A DNA stretch of 64,000 bases from Synchiropus splendidus (lineage: Eukaryota; Chordata; Actinopteri; Syngnathiformes; Callionymidae): contig NC_071348.1 of the NCBI RefSeq assembly GCF_027744825.2, positions 15,285,563 to 15,349,562 of the forward strand, in the 5' to 3' direction. Below the pieces are notes generated by a model. The model was not told where the DNA came from, searched no databases, and saw only the letters and a program-made list of their open reading frames with translations. Below, one piece after another: positions 57,601 through 64,000 of this stretch (position 1 is the first letter of the stretch; each line of letters begins with the position of its first letter). The position numbers and the translations under genes are program-made.

Positions 57601-60600
57601 CGTTTTCCTCCATTTTGTTTTCTTCTACTGTTAGCTGCAGTATGGTCGATATGCGTACTGCACATCAAGGAGTGGCTGTCAGAGGAAACTTTATGGATGA
57701 ACGTGCAATGTCCATTCTGACGTGCCAGTATAGATATGTGATTGTAAAGAGGCCTGCAACAATATACTCCCGCATCAATATTTTGAACTCACCCTTAGGT
57801 GAGACGTCATAGATGTCTGGGCTGAAATCAGTCTACTATTGGTCAAAAAGTGGAAGTTTTTTAGTTGTCTATTGTCTATTGAACTAGCCATCAAATAGAA
57901 GTCTAAAGGACGACCTTGTCAAACCTTAAACATTTAAATAACTGCTAATATACGTCTCTTTATAGATGTCTAATTTCAGTCTAATTGTCTAATAAAAACA
58001 TTTGATGCGCCCTTGTATGTTACCCTTTAATTTGGTTGGTGGACAAACCAATAAATAATGTTTTATTATTCTTATTATAGTAATTATAGTAATAAAAGTC
58101 TGTCTAAAAATATAATGACTCGGTCAACAAGCTGTCCTCAACATGATGGAAATGTACCAGGAAACCTTTGACAAGGCAATTACATGTAATGAATGCAACA
58201 TTGCTGTTGAAGTTGCAATTATAACAAAGGCATTTCACATATGGAGCTTAAATTAAGCATATATAAGTAAAAACCATCAATAAAATATCTATATACAAGG
58301 ATAGCACAAGGTCGGATAATCTATGAGTACATTTTAGATTAAAGTAATCACATTAAAAACATGTTAGACAATTTCATAAATCATGTCCAATATGTCTAAA
58401 AAATGATCAGTATCCTAGATACTTATACTGTACGCACAAGCCATCATGTACTACATGCACTAGAAAAAACAGTAGCATATTCAAGTACAGGCATACAGTG
58501 GAAAGGATTGTCAAAGATAACAATTGCTTTTGAAATGTAGGCTCTTTCTAAACTTTCAACAAGATTTCATTGACGTAAGTAGTCTAAGGCAATAGCTTGA
58601 TTAAGCTGCCAAGTCCAACACGCTTCCTTTGGCAGGATTTGGGAATACACTTGCAAGTTTCTGAATAAAATGTCATATTCTGGAGGTTGAATTGTCTATT
58701 CATTACAACAATGATAGATGCCGTGTAACAAAGGCACAGAGTCTTGCCTTTGATCACAGATGTGAGTCTTGACTCATTTAGCAACCATGCTAACTGTCGC
58801 TAACGTTTTGGAAATGTCGTCTCCTAAAACCAACAAATCATGTCTTCTTATCGTCTTGTGAGCACTAATGATAAAAATGACCTGAGTGAAAGAAGTTGAA
58901 GACAAATCTGCACATCTGCGGGTAACTGTCATCGTGAATTACAAAACACAGCTGATATCAGGTTTGTGTTCACTGCTCATCGGCTAAAACATATGAAAAC
59001 ATACTGCGTCAGGAGACACGCGACTTCTTGATTGAACAGAAGGTTATCACACATCACATTTACTTCCGCTGCGAAGCTGAAGCTCGCGCAGCTGTACATC
59101 TTCTGGTGCTCATGCAAGCTTAGTTTAAGTCTGACATTAGCCCTGCTAAAACAATAATTTGGTTTTGTGAGCCGTCATGTAACCACAGTCAGTGACCACT
59201 ACGAAAGAAAGAATGATATTTCTGTTTGGAAAATGGCTGTTCACGTGGCCTACGAAAATATCCGTAAATGATTAGACTTCAACTTTTTTATTTGCAGAGC
59301 GACTTTTATACATTTCATGTAGCACTGGTGCTTTGCATCAAAAACAAAAGACAAAAGAAATGAAAAGAAACGAGCCACCCATCTTATTTTCTAAGACTCT
59401 ATAGTCATTATTTAATGTTTTTAATTGAATTCTCTAGAATCGATTTAGTAAGCAAAGTGTACATGTATTGAACATGTATTAAAACAACATGAACAAGGCT
59501 ATTAAATATTTTTTAGTTAATGTTTAATAGATGGGCAAATTTCGTTCTGAACGTACACAAAATAATAGATGCTCAGTGGGTCAAGTGTGTGAGAAATAGT
59601 GAATTACGATAATGACTTTGTCTCAAGACAGTTGTTGTGCAAAATCCTTTGTCAATGCCATTAATACATAACCAGCGTGGTATTTGCTGTGTTGCCACCA
59701 ACGATGACACTGTTCCGCCGATGTTTAGATGTGTCTCCAACCTCCTTCACTATTCAATTGCTATTTCTCACAAGAAAATTATAGGATGTGATTTGTTGGT
59801 TCAAGAACACAACAACATTACCATCACATAACTGTTAGCATGGTTTCTAAGCCAGCCGGTGCTCCTGCACTCACAGATGATCTAAAGTGTAAGTCTGCTC
59901 AACAACTATCATTCTTGCAATACAATACAACAATATAAGACCTCTTAATATTTTATTTTATTCATCTTGCAAGCTTAATTCAGAAATTTGCTGAAGGAAG
60001 GAAGCGATAGAGAGAGAGAGAGAAAACACTGGAGGAAAAGAACTTGAGGAGGAAGAACATCTAAAAATGTTTATCCTCTCAAACTGATAACGTTCATGAA
60101 TCCATCTGAAACTTGCTTTATGTCCTCTATAGGCAACCATAGCATAGTACAAGATTGCTAGTCAAACTGAAGACATTTTTCTGAGCCACTTGTGCTACCT
60201 GCTTTTCTATCAGTTTTAAATAAACATGTATTGGGGAATGTATTTCCATCACAGACTACACTGCATTACGATTTTCACTCGCCCTTTTTCTCAACATTTT
60301 GCCCAATCACACTGAGATACAGAAAAAAAGAGAAAAAAAAGAAAATAAACTGGCACCCCTTTAAGGTAAACTAAGAGAGAGGTTGCATATCGATTGCTGT
60401 GCCCCTTGGTGGATGTTCTTTTTATGCTTGAAAAATCACCGGCTTGCACGTGAACTAGTAAACCCACTTTTCTCCAGTGCACTGCTCTCCTCAAGGGTGG
60501 CATTGCAGGGAAAGAACACAAGTAGTACTGGAACCCTGACCTTCACAAACTTCCCAACTGACTGTTGCATGTCATAATGGCGTGGTCCTCATGAATTCAT

Positions 60601-63600
60601 GTCATATGTTTTAAAGGTGTTGGGACGAAACGTCAGAGACTTTATCAATGAGCTGGACAACCTTCATGAGTATTTTCGGTTCTCCTTCCCAAAAGTTCAG
60701 CCCCCAAGTTTCTGCGTGGAGGAAGAGTGTGAGACAAGTCTCACATTGCATTATCGCAGCACCCGCAAAGGTTTCACACAGTTTGTTAAAGGTAAAACAA
60801 TTTTGTCTTCAGTATTTTTTGCAAACCATAAAAAATGAGTAAAACACTCTGACTTGGTCTGCATGGAATTGCTTTGATCGTTTTTGTCTGATGTCACCGT
60901 CATTCATCAATATTGTTAGCCAAAACCACTTTGGTGTCAACACTGGCAGGTGTTGTTGACCACCACAAACCAAGAACAAATATGTCGACCTTAATAAATA
61001 AATCTTATCATAGTCCATCTGCCGGTTCTCCTGTGGCTTCATCACCAAACACCGCTGTCACTGCCTGTGTTTCAAAGTAACCGTTACACCGGCACCCAAA
61101 ATTATTTTCCACTTTTAATGAAGTTACTTCTTGTTTCTCTTGTCATGGTTGTCATGGTGTCTACTTCTCAAGCTGCTCTGGAACTCTTAAACCATTTAGC
61201 TTTGGGCAAAAAAAGCTAAATAATTTTAAAATAAAAAGGGGGAGGATGAATGAATGAAACATTGATCCATGATGGGAATAAAAGCATGTTCTCTATCACT
61301 CGGCAGGACAACTCTCTCAAGTTGGAAGACAGTTTTACAACACTGACATTGAAGTGGAAATATTGTCAAAGGAAGAAACTGAGAAAATGACTTATGTGGT
61401 AGGTTTGATTAAATTATTCTCTTCAGTTGATTTCTCTGACAGTTGATTTGCGTAGTGGTTTCACCAGACACGCTCTCTGGTTCAGGTTTACAAGATGAAC
61501 TTTGACAATGCTGCTTTTAAACATCGCATGCCACAGCAGAAGACAGCTCCCAGCTATGAAAAGCTCCCCATGAAGCGAGGTATCTTTTTTGACATGTTTC
61601 CTTTCAGCGTCATCTTCCGTCGTGATATGACCATGTACCGCATCGGCGACGGCCTGAAAGAGGTCTTCTCTGACCTCCAGGGAAAAAAGGTCAATGAGGA
61701 GTTCACACTCGTGCGACCAATGCTCGAGTTCAGCTGGGACAATGTGAGTTTAGCTTGATGTTAATCTCTTGTTACATAAGAAAAGAATGTGTCTATGTGT
61801 GTGTGTGTGTGTGCCTCTTCAGATCTACACCCATCTTAACAATGTGTTTGAGCTGCTCTCCAAAGCTGTAGTGGAAAGCAAACAGAAGGTCAACATTCCC
61901 AAACTAAGCAAGGAAGAGCCGGAAGAGAAGGAAGAAAATGAGAAGGCCAAAGTGGAAGAAGAGCGAGGTAAACACCATGGCTGTTGCCATCTGCAAAAGC
62001 TGGTTAATTGTTTTTTATTTTTTTTACTTTTGTCTTGAGTCTGGACCTTCAGTCTGAAGCAACACCACAATATGAGGATCACATCTAATCATTGTGCTTG
62101 TCATCATATGTCAGATCAGAAAGGAGGCGAGGAGATGAAGGGATCCGATCAGGAGTACAGTGGGGCTCTGTCACAGTATAACAGCTCAGCCAACTCAGGA
62201 GCAGAAGACATTGAACTGCTGGCATTTCAGACTGTCACAGGTCAAACTTGTTGAAAGTATCGAAATAATAGGCCATTAGGACCTGACAAATGTGTATTTA
62301 TGTATTAAATTCTCTCTTCAGGTAAGTGCAGTGAAACCATTTTTGAGGACATGAGGGAACCTCCAAAGAAGCCCCTGCACCTGAAGGGCCAGATGAAGTA
62401 TGTTCCCCAGTGGGACTCGCTCATCTTCCTTGGAACACCAATGTATGAGTATCTACTTTCCCGTGCTCCTGTTACCTGCAGGTCACACAATTAAGCTGTT
62501 TTGTCGACATGTTTGATTCTTCAGTATCGAGACAGTGGAGGACATGATCAAAATGGGGGTCTATGTCAATGACCTGAATTTACATGACTCCAGCAGAGAA
62601 CTGATCCTTGCTGGAACACAACAGTCAGCTGAGCTGCAACTGGCCCTTGACCAGGTGCGTGGCCCTCTCCAGTATTTAGTATGAGCTATGTTTTTTTCCC
62701 CTCAAAATTGCAACAAGCAATATTGCTGGCAAACGATTCAAATATGGTGTCTGACATAACTGCAGAATCTGCCAATTTCAACCACATTTAGGGGGGTCTT
62801 TCCATTCAAGGATTTGTTGTAGAGATTCTGAAGAGTATTCACCCTCTGATGAAGATGTTCAGTCGACCATAGAGTCTGAAAGAGCGCTGCCTTCATGTGT
62901 GATGACTGTGAAATGAATATTAATTTAAAAAATAAAGGAGGATGTTGGTGATTTGGTTTGCTTGAGAGATGTAGAAGACTATCACCAGTGGATGAGCATC
63001 TACAAGAAGTATTTAATTCACTCTGGCCAGGTGATTTCATAATATTTACAAATTAGATGAGTGAATTTACTGCCATCCCAAAATTTGAGTCATCCTGAAA
63101 ATAAATGTGTCTTTTTCTCAAACCATTTTCAAGCTGCTTCTTTTTGAGTCACCGATATCAATATTGAATATTTTATTCAATTTCTGATTACATTGTTATA
63201 AACATCACCTGGGTTCATTTTGATTTAAAGTATGGGGAACTTACAAATTGGCTATGGTCCAAAGATGACTTTTATTTTTAATATTAATTGTCAGTCTACA
63301 GTCTAATAGCATGAATTATCATGATTTACTGCTGGTTGACTGGTCGGTGTTTCAGCTGACATGAAGTCAGAACAGTTCCTGGACAAAAACTGAAACCAAT
63401 GTTGCATTATATGTAATTTTGAGTGAAACATATACAACACTGGTTAAGCATAGTGAGAGTATTGCAGAGTTAATGAGCTCAGATAATAAATTCTTTCTCT
63501 CTTTTTGGTTTTACTGAGATTTGTTTTGTTTTAAACATGTAAACTCTATCAGTTTTGCTGACCAAAATGATTTCAAAACGATTTTCATTTCCAGTTATGT

Positions 63601-64000
63601 TTTTGGACTAACCTTGTAAAGATGAATCAGCATATCCTCCATCAGTTCAGTTTTTCCTAACTCTTTTTTGGAAACTCTCACTGACCCAATAGGAACAGCA
63701 GAAATATGCTCAGCTGCAGGAAATCATCAAAAAGCTTGATGAGGAGAAGAAGCGAGGAGATTCACTTCTCTATGCCATGATTCCTAAAGCCGTGGCTGAC
63801 AGACTCAGAAAGGGCATTACGGCGTTGGAGACATGTCAGGTACCAAAGTCCTTTTGAATGTGTGACACATTAGTCAACACAGAACCATCTATTAAAGAAA
63901 CATGTATTTTCTGTGGTTCTTCCTAGGTCTTTCCAGACGTCACCATCTTGTTCAGCGACGTTGTGAAGTTCAATGAGATCTGCATCCATATCACGCCCAT
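54688..64000 (+). CDS. Atypical soluble guanylate cyclase beta subunit (Gyc-88E-like), 3' end outside window
   Basis: Haem-based gas-sensing cyclase making cGMP. Coding exons: 54688-54815, 55047-55179, 60617-60791, 61307-61398, 61486-61743, 61823-61967, 62115-62240, 62322-62442, 62525-62654, 63693-63839 and 63927-64000, all in phase (about 509 codons visible). The start [13 protein letters not shown] is the beta-subunit H-NOX start. His104 (DNLHEY) is the proximal haem ligand, and Tyr133-x-Ser135-x-Arg137 (HYRSTR) binds haem propionates. A PAS-like segment ([20 protein letters not shown]) follows, then a charged Glu/Lys-rich insert near residues 290-350. The coiled-coil signalling helix and the catalytic start ([11 protein letters not shown], Asp near 496) come last. 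[17 protein letters not shown] and the insert resemble invertebrate Gyc-88E/beta-3 more than beta-1. It may be what fish annotations call gucy1b2 or sGC 88E. Confidence 0.9.
55180..60616. other. Large guanylate cyclase intron (5.4 kb)
   Basis: All other visible introns of this gene are about 1 kb or less. This one holds the second pogo-like MITE and otherwise no supported exon. 57830-58060 contains repeat-like sequence (TTGTCTATTGTCTATTGAAC). Confidence 0.6.
56865..57455. mobile_element. pogo/Tigger-like MITE, copy 2 (inverted)
   Basis: Begins TAGTGTTACCTCGGTTTTCG after a TA. It reads as the reverse complement of 19239-19832, sharing GACCCACGACGCGCTTTGTT, GTAAAACCTTTCCTGTC, GGTTTATGACTTTGTCACAG and a TTCGAACAAATTGCTTCTCG end. 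The right terminus is decayed. It lies in the guanylate cyclase intron. Confidence 0.62.

Overview
The window is nuclear DNA from a ray-finned (teleost) fish. It holds split genes with GT-AG introns, polyadenylation signals and many degenerate DNA transposons, MITEs and non-LTR fragments typical of teleost genomes. I see no operons, CRISPR array, retroviral provirus or bacterial signal. Genes were built by hand from splice sites, reading phase and remembered protein families, so exon edges are predictions, though phases agree across almost all junctions.

Layout. (1) 1-9155, plus strand: the 3' part of hsf2 (heat shock factor 2), whose DNA-binding domain lies left of the window. (2) 11306-18559, minus strand: serinc1, ten coding exons, tail-to-tail with hsf2. 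A hAT-type element with a perfect 8-bp target duplication (9844-10841) sits between their coding ends, and a broken Tc1-like transposon (16576-18016) sits in serinc1 intron 1. (3) 22541-23656, plus: gpr63, a single-exon orphan GPCR. (4) 26822-28039, minus: ndufaf4, a complex I assembly factor, three exons. (5) 32329-34169, plus: scnm1, a minor-spliceosome zinc-finger protein, eight exons, with CRE, NRF1 and YY1-like motifs upstream. (6) 35840-39428, minus: tmod4 (tropomodulin), nine exons ending in a 23-nt microexon. (7) 42106-43199, minus: mcl1, three exons, with an unusual BH3 motif. (8) 47032-47726, minus: tnfaip8l2, two coding exons. (9) 50340-51932: weak gene-like pieces on both strands that I cannot name. 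(10) 54688-64000, plus: most of an atypical soluble guanylate cyclase beta subunit (Gyc-88E-like), cut by the window end just inside the catalytic domain.

Synteny. hsf2-serinc1 and gpr63-ndufaf4 match two human 6q neighbourhoods (6q22 and 6q16). scnm1-tmod4-mcl1-tnfaip8l2 matches human 1q21. The window therefore fuses segments that are separate in human. The genes do not form one pathway; they cover stress transcription, membrane lipid or antiviral biology, complex I assembly, minor splicing, muscle thin-filament capping, apoptosis control, innate immune restraint and gas sensing.

The most interesting points are the Gyc-88E-type cyclase in a vertebrate, the altered BH3 core of Mcl1, a coding-region intron in tnfaip8l2, an unidentified split reading frame at 51130-51932, a 1.3-kb fold-back element at 44621-45913, and a tRNA-Phe 5' fragment at 37655-37677. 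I did not find anything I would call a wholly new biological system.
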